Source: Pyrinomonadaceae bacterium
Lineage (GTDB): Bacteria > Acidobacteriota > Blastocatellia > Pyrinomonadales > Pyrinomonadaceae
Assembly (NCBI GenBank): GCA_013003215.1
Contig: JABDKD010000091.1
Location: 1 to 48,204, forward strand
Reading direction: 5' to 3'
Length of the DNA: 48,204 nt
Part shown: piece after piece, positions 7,032-13,659 of the stretch
How positions within the stretch are numbered: position 1 is the stretch's first letter
How the letters are laid out: each line of letters begins with the position of its first letter
The notes under the pieces: model-generated
Databases searched by the model: none
What the model was told of the DNA's origin: nothing
Seen by the model: the letters and a program-made list of their open reading frames with translations, nothing else
Position numbers and translations under genes: made by a program

Positions 7032-9110
7032 TTAACCGACGGTTCCGAGTGGTATTAGTTGGACATTCGGAGCGATCTCGCCGTGGGCGATCACCTCAAG
7101 ATCAGGCAAGAAGCGTTCCGTTAGTTTTCTTAGGTGCGGTCGAATCATTGTCGAGCAGAGAACGATGGGCTGGGCCATAACTGCTGCCTGGCAGGCAGTC
7201 TCGATTTTCTCGAGGAGCATTCTGCCGAATTCGGGCTCAATAGCCTGTTCCGCATTGCCTCCGAGCAGTCCGAGGCGTTCAGCGATCTCATTTTCAAGCG
7301 ACGGATCGAGCGTTACGACGGAGAGTTCACCGGACTCATTTGCGAGGTTTGAACAAATGGTTCGGGAGAGGGCAGTGCGCGCAGCTTCCGTCAAGGCGTT
7401 GACATCGCGCGTCACGACGCCGACATCGGTCACGACTTCGAGGATCGTAGCAAGGTCCCTGATGGGAACTCTTTCAGCGAGCAGATTCTGCAAAACTCTT
7501 TGAGTTTCACCGAGGCTTAGTACTTTTGGTGTTGCCTCCTCGACGGTCTTCGGATGGGTCTCGGCAAGGTTGTCGAGTAGTTCACGCGTTTCCTGTCGTC
7601 CGAGGAGTTCGGGAGCGTAAGACTTGATGGTCTCGGAAAGATGCGTGCAGACAACAGTGGTTGGGTCGACGACCGTGTACCCCGCTGCTACGGCTCGATC
7701 GCGATCGTCGCTTCTGCGAATCCAGATTGCCGGCATGCCGAAAGATGGGTCCTGGGTTTCGATCCCGTCTACCTTTTCGCGAACGGCGCCCGGGTCGATC
7801 GCAAGATAGGCGTCAGGGAATACCTCGCCCCCAGCAATCTTTTCGCCTTTCAATAGTATGGAATACTCTCTTGGCGCGAGTTGCAGGTTGTCGGTGACGT
7901 GAACGGAGGGGACGATAATTCCGAATTCGAGGGCGGCTTGCCTCCTGATCTCACGTATGCGGTTAAGAAAGGAATCGTCTTCGCTTACAAGACCGACAAG
8001 ACCGTAACCAACTTCCAAAGCAAGAGTGTCGACACGAAGAAGTCTTTCGATATTCTCGGGCTCAACCTTTTCTTCTTCTTTTTCTTTCAACAGAAGAGCC
8101 TGCTTTTCCTGTTCCTCTGCATGGTTGTTCTTCTTCATAGCGAGGAAGCCTATTCCAGCCGCACCGGATGCCAGCATGATGAACGCCAGATGAGGCATTC
8201 CCGGAAGAACACCCAAGAAGGCTAAAACACCTGAGGCGATAAACAAGGGCCTCGGGTTGCTAAGTAGCTGCCCGCTCATTTCGGCACCGATACTGGTCGC
8301 AGACGCTGAACGTGTCGTGATGATCGCGGCGGCAACGGATATGAACAAGGAAGGAACGGCAGCCGATACACCGTCGCCGACCGTAAGTGTTGTGTAAGTC
8401 CGGATCGCTTGTTCGAGGCTCATTCCGTGCTGAAAGACGCCGATTGCAAAACCGGCGCCGATGTTTACGGCGACAATGATTATTGAAGCGATGGCATCAC
8501 GCTGAGTGAATCGAATCGCACCATCCATTGCGCCGTGAAATTCCGACGCCTGGCTGATGTCTTCACGCCTTTGCCGGGCTTCGTTTTCGTCAATAACTCC
8601 GGCTGCGAGATCGGCGTCGACCGCCATTTGTTTACCGGGCATTGCATCGAGCGTGAATCTGGCAGTTACTTCGCTCGATCGAACCGCACCGTGGTTTACA
8701 ACGATAAATTGAATAGCGAGAAGGATTAGAAAAATAACAACACCGACGACATAGTTGCCGCCGATGACGAACTCACCGAAAGCTTTTATGACCTGTCCGG
8801 CAGCGGCTTCGCCTGAGTTGCCGTCAGTGAGTATGAGCCGGGAGGTTGCGAGATTTAGTGCGAGGCGGAAGAGAGTGGTTAGGAGCAGAAGGTTCGGAAA
8901 TGACGAAAATTTGACGGGCTCTAGTATGTACATTGACACCAGGAGCACCACTACGGCAGCCATCAGGTTAAAACTGATGAGGATGTCGAGAAGGAATGCC
9001 GGAAGGGGTATGAGAAGGACCAGCAATATCACTACAGCCCCGATAGGCACTGTTAAATGTGAATAATTGTTGGCCTGCGTAAGGATGCGTCCTGTTGCGG
9101 TATTTTCCAT
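7032..9110 (-). CDS. flhA: Flagellar export gate protein FlhA
   Basis: A 692-residue protein, the standard FlhA length. The first 320 residues hold about eight transmembrane helices with the family motifs FPNLLLLTTLFRLALNLATS and SEVTARFTLDAMPGKQMAVD, then NEARQRREDISQASEFHGAM. The latter is the FHIPEP-type loop that mediates proton-driven export. The C-terminal cytosolic half (about 340-692) is the nonameric docking ring for export chaperones. It includes VVDPTTVVCTHLSETIKSYA and the closing VLCSTMIRPHLRKLTERFLP. It acts in the inner membrane. It is the first gene of the operon; a sigma-54 type promoter lies about 60 bp upstream. The ATG at 9108-9110 has no obvious Shine-Dalgarno sequence. 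flhB and fliPQR are not in this window. Confidence 0.97.
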   Translation of the reverse strand: MENTATGRILTQANNYSHLTVPIGAVVILLVLLIPLPAFLLDILISFNLMAAVVVLLVSMYILEPVKFSSFPNLLLLTTLFRLALNLATSRLILTDGNSGEAAAGQVIKAFGEFVIGGNYVVGVVIFLILLAIQFIVVNHGAVRSSEVTARFTLDAMPGKQMAVDADLAAGVIDENEARQRREDISQASEFHGAMDGAIRFTQRDAIASIIIVAVNIGAGFAIGVFQHGMSLEQAIRTYTTLTVGDGVSAAVPSLFISVAAAIITTRSASATSIGAEMSGQLLSNPRPLFIASGVLAFLGVLPGMPHLAFIMLASGAAGIGFLAMKKNNHAEEQEKQALLLKEKEEEKVEPENIERLLRVDTLALEVGYGLVGLVSEDDSFLNRIREIRRQAALEFGIIVPSVHVTDNLQLAPREYSILLKGEKIAGGEVFPDAYLAIDPGAVREKVDGIETQDPSFGMPAIWIRRSDDRDRAVAAGYTVVDPTTVVCTHLSETIKSYAPELLGRQETRELLDNLAETHPKTVEEATPKVLSLGETQRVLQNLLAERVPIRDLATILEVVTDVGVVTRDVNALTEAARTALSRTICSNLANESGELSVVTLDPSLENEIAERLGLLGGNAEQAIEPEFGRMLLEKIETACQAAVMAQPIVLCSTMIRPHLRKLTERFLPDLEVIAHGEIAPNVQLIPLGTVG

Positions 9111-9171
9111 GGATAACGTGTCGAAAATCGTGGGATTTCGGGAGGCGTGTTTTCACGCGCAATCTATGGAG

Positions 9172-9187
9172 TGCAAAGAATGTGCCA
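9172..9187 (-). promoter_or_regulatory. Sigma-54 (RpoN) type promoter for the flhA operon
   Basis: On the minus strand the sequence reads TGGCAC-ATTCT-TTGCA. This is the -24/-12 consensus with the exact spacing: the second G of GG is 12 bp from the C of GC. The expected start of transcription is near 9161, giving a leader of about 50 nt to the flhA ATG. No enhancer-binding-protein site was identified, but a short inverted repeat (GCGTG-TTTT-CACGC, 9145-9158) lies just downstream. Sigma-54 control of class II flagellar genes is well known in several phyla. Confidence 0.75.
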
Positions 9188-9192
9188 CGTTT

Positions 9193-9276
9193 GGGAAGGA
9201 GGGAAGGTAAGTAGGAGCGCAGGAGGGAAGGCGGAAAGGCGGGAAGGCGGAAAGGCGGGAAGGTTAGTAGGAGCGC
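9193..9276. repeat. Purine-rich GGAAGG/GGCGG simple-sequence island
   Basis: The plus strand is almost pure purine apart from the C of GGCGG units. A 16-bp unit occurs twice in tandem (9230-9245 and 9246-9261). A 13-bp segment ending GTAGGAGCGC occurs at 9208-9220 and again at 9264-9276, each time directly after GGAAGG. It lies just upstream of the flhA promoter. A similar island sits before the mutase gene at the right end of the window. The rest of 9277-9381 shows no gene or site that I can support. Confidence 0.8.
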
Positions 9277-9381
9277 GTCTCTTCGGGAGCGCGGATCTCC
9301 AGGTCCGCACGGTCGCTTGCGACCAGATCTTGATAATGTGAGCGGGAAAGAACGCGGGCAGGTGTGAGCGTGTGAAGGGTC

Positions 9382-9426
9382 ACTCAGCCAACTCACCGAA
9401 CTCAGCCAACTCAGCAAACTCACAGA
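9382..9426. repeat. Five imperfect 9-bp tandem repeats (ACTCAGCCA type)
   Basis: The sequence divides into ACTCAGCCA, ACTCACCGA, ACTCAGCCA, ACTCAGCAA and ACTCACAGA. It ends 14 bp before the -35 box of the acyl-CoA synthetase gene. The unit shares ACTCA and final A with the 14-copy array on the other side of that gene (ACTCAATCA when read in the same register). Confidence 0.8.
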
Positions 9427-9439
9427 ACTATTGTGTCCC

Positions 9440-9468
9440 GTGACAATAAATCCTTTGAAAGGCTATAA
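9440..9468 (+). promoter_or_regulatory. Sigma-70 promoter of the acyl-CoA synthetase gene
   Basis: The -35 box GTGACA (9440-9445, five of six matches to TTGACA) is separated by exactly 17 bp from a perfect TATAAT (9463-9468). Transcription would start near 9475, giving a leader of about 35 nt to the ATG at 9510. This is the best housekeeping-type promoter in the window. Confidence 0.8.
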
Positions 9469-9509
9469 TTGTCGGCTCCGACACATACTTTGGTTTCGAA
9501 GGGTAATTT

Positions 9510-11339
9510 ATGACTGCTGAGAATTTAATCGGCTTTGAGGCAATCCCCCAGAACCTGCCGTCCTACTGCATCGAATCGTTTCGAAGACATGCAAAACCGG
9601 ACGCGCTGAATTACAGGAAAAAGGGCGTTTGGCACAACCTCTCCGGCGAAGCCGTTATCGATAGGATCCGTAATATTGCGCTCGGCCTTTCGGAGATGGG
9701 AATCAAGCCGGGGGACAAGGTCGCGATTATTTCGGAGAACCGCCCTGAATGGTCCCTTACAGATCTCGCAATACTCTCTCTCCGCGCCGTCAACGTCCCG
9801 ATCTACACCACCCAGGCAGTCGAACAGATCCGATACATACTTGAAGACTCCGGAGCCAAAATGCTCTTTATCTCGGGCAAGAAGCTTTGGCGACATGCCG
9901 AGCAGGCGGTCCAAAGCGTCGAGCGACTCGAAAGGATCGTCTTCTTTGATGAAGATGCCGTACCGGAAGACGACGGGCGTGCGATCTCTCTTTCTTCAAT
10001 TGAAAAGCTTGGCGAAGAAGCGGAAAAAGTCGAACCCGATCAGTTCGAAAAGTGGATCGCTGAAATAGAAGAGGACGATCTAGCGACAATTATTTACACA
10101 TCCGGGACGACCGGCGAGCCAAAAGGCGTCATGCTTTCGCACGGTAACTTTGTTTCGAACGTGAAATCGATTTCAAAAAGTTTGCCAATAACACCAACTG
10201 ACCGGTCTCTGGCGGTTCTGCCCCTATCTCACATCTTTGAAAGGACAGTGTTTTACGTGCTGTGCGCGAATGGCGTTGCGATCAACTACTGTGCTGCGTT
10301 TGAGCATCTCGCCAGTCATCTTCAGGAAGTGAAACCCACGATCATGACGGCCGTGCCTCGTCTGTTTGAACAGGTCTATCACAAGATCGTCAAAAAAGGG
10401 AAACGGGCCGGAGGAGCCAAAACAAAGCTGTTCATGTGGGCGCTGGATATCGGGCAGCAGTACTGGGACTTCGTTGAAAAAAAGGAACGCGTTCCGGCAT
10501 TGCTCGCCGCAAAACACAAGATTGCGAGCAAACTCGTCTTTTCGAAATGGCGTGAAGGAGTCGGCGGATCTCTGCGGTTCTTCGTTTCCGGAGGTGCGCC
10601 TCTTTCGCGAAAGCTTGCGTACGCTTTCTGGGCAGCGGGAATACCGATCCTTCAAGGTTATGGGATGACTGAGGCGTGTATCGTCTGTGCCAATCGGCCC
10701 GAAGATAACAAAGTCGATTCCATCGGTAAGCCTTTTGATGGTATCGAGATGAAGATTGCCGAGAAGAATGGTGAGATCCTTATACGCGGTGACGATGTGA
10801 TGTCCGGTTACTATAACAAGCCGGAGGAGACTAAAAAGGCCCTCGACGACGAGGGCTGGTATCACACGGGAGATGTGGGGTACGTAGATCCTGATGGTCA
10901 TTTTCATATAACCGACAGGCTAAAAGATCTCTTCAAGTTATCGAACGGGAAGTATGTCGCGCCGCAGCAGGTCGAAAGCCTTTTGAAGCAATCGCCGCTT
11001 ATCAGTCAGCCCGTTGTCGTCGGTAATGGCAAGAAACAGGTTGGCGCACTGATCGTCCCCGATTGGGAGACGTTGAAGGAAACACTCAAAGAAGAGGGAA
11101 TAGAAGCGTCAGGTACGCGAGCCGAGCTTTGCGAAAACAAATTCGTAATTAAGCGGGTCCAGAATGACGCGATAAGGTTTACGAAGGAAATTAATGACTA
11201 CGAACGCGTTAAGCGTGTGTATCTTCTTCCGAATGAGTTCTCGATCGATAAAGGTGAAATGACACCCACGCTGAAGATTAAGCGAAGCGTTATCGATGAG
11301 AAGTACTCAGAAGCGATTGCTGAGATTTGTGGACGATGA
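9510..11339 (+). CDS. Long-chain fatty-acid--CoA ligase (AMP-forming, FadD15-like)
   Basis: A 609-residue ANL-superfamily enzyme that activates long-chain fatty acids to acyl-CoA through an acyl-AMP. The P-loop motif YTSGTTGEPKG is at residues 196-206, YGMTEA at 384-389, YHTGDVG at 451-457 and the hinge DRLKDLFK at 469-476. The C-terminal domain ends with a TPTLKIKR segment carrying the expected catalytic lysine. Length and the extra helical region around residues 290-345 match the eukaryote-like long-chain group (FadD15/ACSL) rather than E. coli FadD. The start has an AGGG site 8 bp upstream. It stands alone between two repeat arrays, with its own promoter and no neighbour on the same strand. 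It probably feeds beta-oxidation or lipid remodelling at the inner face of the membrane. Confidence 0.93.
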   Translation: MTAENLIGFEAIPQNLPSYCIESFRRHAKPDALNYRKKGVWHNLSGEAVIDRIRNIALGLSEMGIKPGDKVAIISENRPEWSLTDLAILSLRAVNVPIYTTQAVEQIRYILEDSGAKMLFISGKKLWRHAEQAVQSVERLERIVFFDEDAVPEDDGRAISLSSIEKLGEEAEKVEPDQFEKWIAEIEEDDLATIIYTSGTTGEPKGVMLSHGNFVSNVKSISKSLPITPTDRSLAVLPLSHIFERTVFYVLCANGVAINYCAAFEHLASHLQEVKPTIMTAVPRLFEQVYHKIVKKGKRAGGAKTKLFMWALDIGQQYWDFVEKKERVPALLAAKHKIASKLVFSKWREGVGGSLRFFVSGGAPLSRKLAYAFWAAGIPILQGYGMTEACIVCANRPEDNKVDSIGKPFDGIEMKIAEKNGEILIRGDDVMSGYYNKPEETKKALDDEGWYHTGDVGYVDPDGHFHITDRLKDLFKLSNGKYVAPQQVESLLKQSPLISQPVVVGNGKKQVGALIVPDWETLKETLKEEGIEASGTRAELCENKFVIKRVQNDAIRFTKEINDYERVKRVYLLPNEFSIDKGEMTPTLKIKRSVIDEKYSEAIAEICGR

Positions 11340-11470
11340 ACTGAAATGGACGATGTTTCTAAATGGAAAATGTATCAGAATGAAAATTGGAAAAAGGAAA
11401 AAGGAAAATATCAGAAACTTGGAATTCTGACTTGGAACTCGAAACTTGAAACTTGAACTCAGAACTTCGT

Positions 11471-11596
11471 CAACTTAATCAACTCAATCAACTCAATCAA
11501 CTCAATCAACTTAATCAACTCAATCAACTCAATCAACTCAGTCAACTCAATCAACTCAATCAACTCAGTCAACTCAATCAACTCAGTCAACTCAGT
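11471..11596. repeat. Fourteen-copy 9-bp tandem repeat (CAACTCAAT consensus)
   Basis: Fourteen perfect-length units of 9 bp run without a break. Variation is limited to two positions: CAACTTAAT at units 1 and 5, and CAACTCAGT at units 8, 11, 13 and 14. As the period is three codons, the plus strand encodes a QLN repeat in one frame, but there is no start or ribosome-binding site. The preceding 11340-11470 is A/G-rich degenerate sequence (several GGAAAAA and GAAACTT units) with no gene. The array ends 9 bp before the stop codon of the minus-strand zinc-finger gene. Confidence 0.95.
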
Positions 11597-11604
11597 CAAC
11601 TTCC

Positions 11605-11913
11605 TTAAGCTACCGAACTTTCTTTGATCAGTCTTTTTAAGAGTTTATTCCCGCTTCGTTTGTTGTTGAGAAGCGCTTCCGCGAGTTCGAACAAATGATC
11701 CGGAATATCAGATACAGCGATATTATCGTCTGCCGCGTGAGGGAAATGTGAATAAAATTCAGCTTCGGCGCCGCAGAAGTCACATCCGCAAATGTGTTCA
11801 TCGATCTTCTTTTCAGACCGCACCCGTACCGACCCGTTAAGGTGCGCCAGAAGCTCCTCCGAGGTCGGGCAGTCCCGATTCTTGTGAAAACTCAACATCG
11901 TTCGATTTTGCAT
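11605..11913 (-). CDS. Small anti-sigma-like zinc-finger protein (zf-HC2/ZAS type)
   Basis: About 102 residues from the chosen ATG. The sequence CPTSEELLAHLNG followed by DEHICGCDFC matches the ZAS/zf-HC2 anti-sigma domain. The pattern H-x3-C-x2-C is exact, and an upstream Cys precedes a helix ending in a basic turn. ZAS domains bind zinc and occlude group IV sigma factors. The protein has no transmembrane helix, so it would be cytosolic. The C-terminal 50 residues are helical and basic with no family I recognise. The start is uncertain: ATGs at 11913 and 11898 and a TTG at 11955 are all possible, and none has a good ribosome-binding site. It is divergent from the sigma-like gene at 12384, which supports a regulatory pair, but that link is inference. 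Confidence 0.6.
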   Translation of the reverse strand: MQNRTMLSFHKNRDCPTSEELLAHLNGSVRVRSEKKIDEHICGCDFCGAEAEFYSHFPHAADDNIAVSDIPDHLFELAEALLNNKRSGNKLLKRLIKESSVA

Positions 11914-11955
11914 ATTCAGAATTTGAACTTCAGGTTCTCCGGGCACGAGACACAA

Positions 11956-12383
11956 GAAGCCACTTTTTTTGTCACTAACAAAGTAAATCTACAATCGGGC
12001 CATTGTTCCAAAAATAAGGGTAACTTTTCTCAATCATCAAAAATCGGTTAAAACCCCTTAAAAGTAGGGGTTTAGCGCAAAACTGGTAACTAAGTACACA
12101 AATTTGTTAAACAATAAAAAAAAATGTTGAACTATTCTGTATGAACTGTTAATATCTAAAATGTAGTTGAACGGTTAACTCTACGCCGTTTAGCCACCCT
12201 CCACAAAACGCTTTAGCTCGGCGTTTCGTTACCACAAAGTTTTTCTATCAAAAATTGCTCGTTTCTACGGGATTTGTAGGCAAAATCCCAATGGCCCTTT
12301 GTCTCAATCGGGAGGAGATTCTGGGTTAAGAAGAACTTTGAACACCTGTAAGGCATGCAGGAAATATAGAGCGGAAGGTATAT
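11956..12383. other. Hairpin-rich AT-rich divergent intergenic region and long leader
   Basis: This 428-bp region holds no gene. Three inverted repeats are visible. The first is AAACCCCT/AGGGGTTT (12051-12058 with 12066-12073, 7-nt loop). The second is AAACGC/GCGTTT (12206-12211 with 12221-12226). The third is GGGATTT/AAATCCC (12269-12275 with 12283-12289, 7-nt loop). The last two lie in what would be the leader of the sigma-like gene. A GGAAGG ribosome-binding site stands just before the ATG at 12384. The region 12110-12180 is very AT-rich and is the likely promoter zone. Confidence 0.6.
12127..12155 (+). promoter_or_regulatory. Possible sigma-70 promoter of the sigma-like regulator gene
   Basis: TTGAAC (12127-12132) and TAATAT (12150-12155) are spaced by 17 bp, each with four of six consensus matches, inside an AT-rich tract. 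If used, the leader would be about 220 nt and would include two hairpins. Confidence 0.35.
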
Positions 12384-13565
12384 ATGAGTTCAAAAAAGAG
12401 TCAGGCACATCCGTCTGAAAAATCCAAAAAAAAGAAGAAAAAGAAGTTCGTCCGGAACAAGCGAATTAAGGTAGCCAAATGGAATAAGTGCCTTGTCAGT
12501 TCCGACGTGAACCAGATTTGGACTGAACTTCACAGAATCGTTTCTTCTCATCCCTTGGTTCGCGCCTCGAAACGGGCCGGATTCCTCGTCGAAGAAGGGA
12601 AATATAATGTTTATACGGACATGACGCAGGAGTTGTTTGTTGCGCTTTTGAGCAAGGAACGATTTCAGCACTACCTCGACACCGAGATGTCCGATCCAGA
12701 GATCGAAGCCGAGATCAGCCAGATCGAATTGACGAATTTGCTGACTGCTCAGTTGAGAAAGCGCCATCCCGAATCCTATAGGCTGGCCCGAAGGGTTTCG
12801 ACACTCATTCAGACAAGCGAAACCTTTAAGAGATTCGATAACATCGGCAACGAAGAAATTCACAGAAGACTTGCAGACCGCGTCTATGGTCTTGCGAGCT
12901 GGAAAGACGCGAAGTTGACCCGAAGTCAGCAGGAAATGGAACAACGCATCAAGAACGTTTCATTCCAGACCCGCGATACGCGCATGGTCGGCTGCACCGG
13001 GGACGCCCAGATCGTTATCAGCAACGTTGAACTTGAAAAGCTGATTGTGAGGGTATTTAAAGCCGTCGATTCACCTGTAAATGTTAGATCTCTGCGTGGC
13101 CTCGTGATGGGTAGGCTTCCGATAATGGATATCTACCTGGTGCCGATAACCGCGCCTTCGAACAGGAATGAGGATTACACTTACGACCTGGATCCGGCAG
13201 ACTTACGGGAAAACCCTGAAGAAGAGGCACTGCGAATCGAAGCCGAGACAGAGGCCGCAGGATTTGTAGACAGTTTCCTTGGCGCCCTGAACAAAGCCGT
13301 AAGAGGTAAGGCAAAGCAGTATAACCGTATGATTAAGATCCTCTGGCATTGCTATCTTTCCAACGATGGCGGTACACAGCTTGAGGTCGCGGACCGACTC
13401 GGTGTTTCCGATTCCTTGGTTTCAGATTATCGCAAACGCATTGAAGCAAACCTTCAGGAGCTCTCGTTTGGCGGTGTGAACGAGGCAAGACAATTTGAGA
13501 AGGTTCTCAAGTTACATGTAAAAGAGATGATAGAGGTTCAACAAGAGGAAGAAATCGTCGCATAG
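12384..13565 (+). CDS. Sigma-70-like regulatory protein with C-terminal helix-turn-helix
   Basis: A 393-residue protein that I do not recognise as a named family. Residues 1-35 are strongly basic with a run of seven lysines. Residues about 75-100 (YTDMTQELFVALLSKERFQH) resemble sigma region 2.1-2.2, where a D..QE.F..LL..RF pattern is usual. Residues about 310-360 form a region-4-like segment (IKILWHCYLSNDGGTQLEVA, then DRLGVSDSLVSDYRKRI), a convincing helix-turn-helix. The middle 110-300 has no match I can name. It could be a divergent extracytoplasmic-function-type sigma factor or a sigma-derived DNA-binding regulator. The neighbouring ZAS-type protein and the position at the head of the polysaccharide cluster favour a regulator of that cluster. 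The ATG has a GGAAGG site at good spacing. Confidence 0.6.
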   Translation: MSSKKSQAHPSEKSKKKKKKKFVRNKRIKVAKWNKCLVSSDVNQIWTELHRIVSSHPLVRASKRAGFLVEEGKYNVYTDMTQELFVALLSKERFQHYLDTEMSDPEIEAEISQIELTNLLTAQLRKRHPESYRLARRVSTLIQTSETFKRFDNIGNEEIHRRLADRVYGLASWKDAKLTRSQQEMEQRIKNVSFQTRDTRMVGCTGDAQIVISNVELEKLIVRVFKAVDSPVNVRSLRGLVMGRLPIMDIYLVPITAPSNRNEDYTYDLDPADLRENPEEEALRIEAETEAAGFVDSFLGALNKAVRGKAKQYNRMIKILWHCYLSNDGGTQLEVADRLGVSDSLVSDYRKRIEANLQELSFGGVNEARQFEKVLKLHVKEMIEVQQEEEIVA

Positions 13566-13580
13566 CAATGCGGGATTGAT

Positions 13581-13608
13581 TTGAAGAAGCCCTATTTACT
13601 GCTAAACT
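13581..13608 (+). promoter_or_regulatory. Possible promoter for the polysaccharide cluster
   Basis: TTGAAG (13581-13586) and TAAACT (13603-13608) are spaced by 16 bp, four of six matches each, in the 94-bp gap before the polymerase gene. Weak; read-through from the regulator gene is equally possible because no terminator is visible. Confidence 0.3.
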
Positions 13609-13659
13609 TTCTAGTGTCCATCTGCCCCGCCACCCGGAAAGTAATACGCAATAGATCCA

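Noticed and set aside
8968-9423. 151-codon minus-strand frame across the flhA start and the purine island
   Set aside because: It overlaps flhA out of frame and is kept open by low-complexity repeats (FPPFRLPAFPPSLL); an artefact.
12390-12944. 184-codon minus-strand frame opposite the sigma-like gene
   Set aside because: Shadow frame; the plus-strand frame has a ribosome-binding site and an HTH motif.
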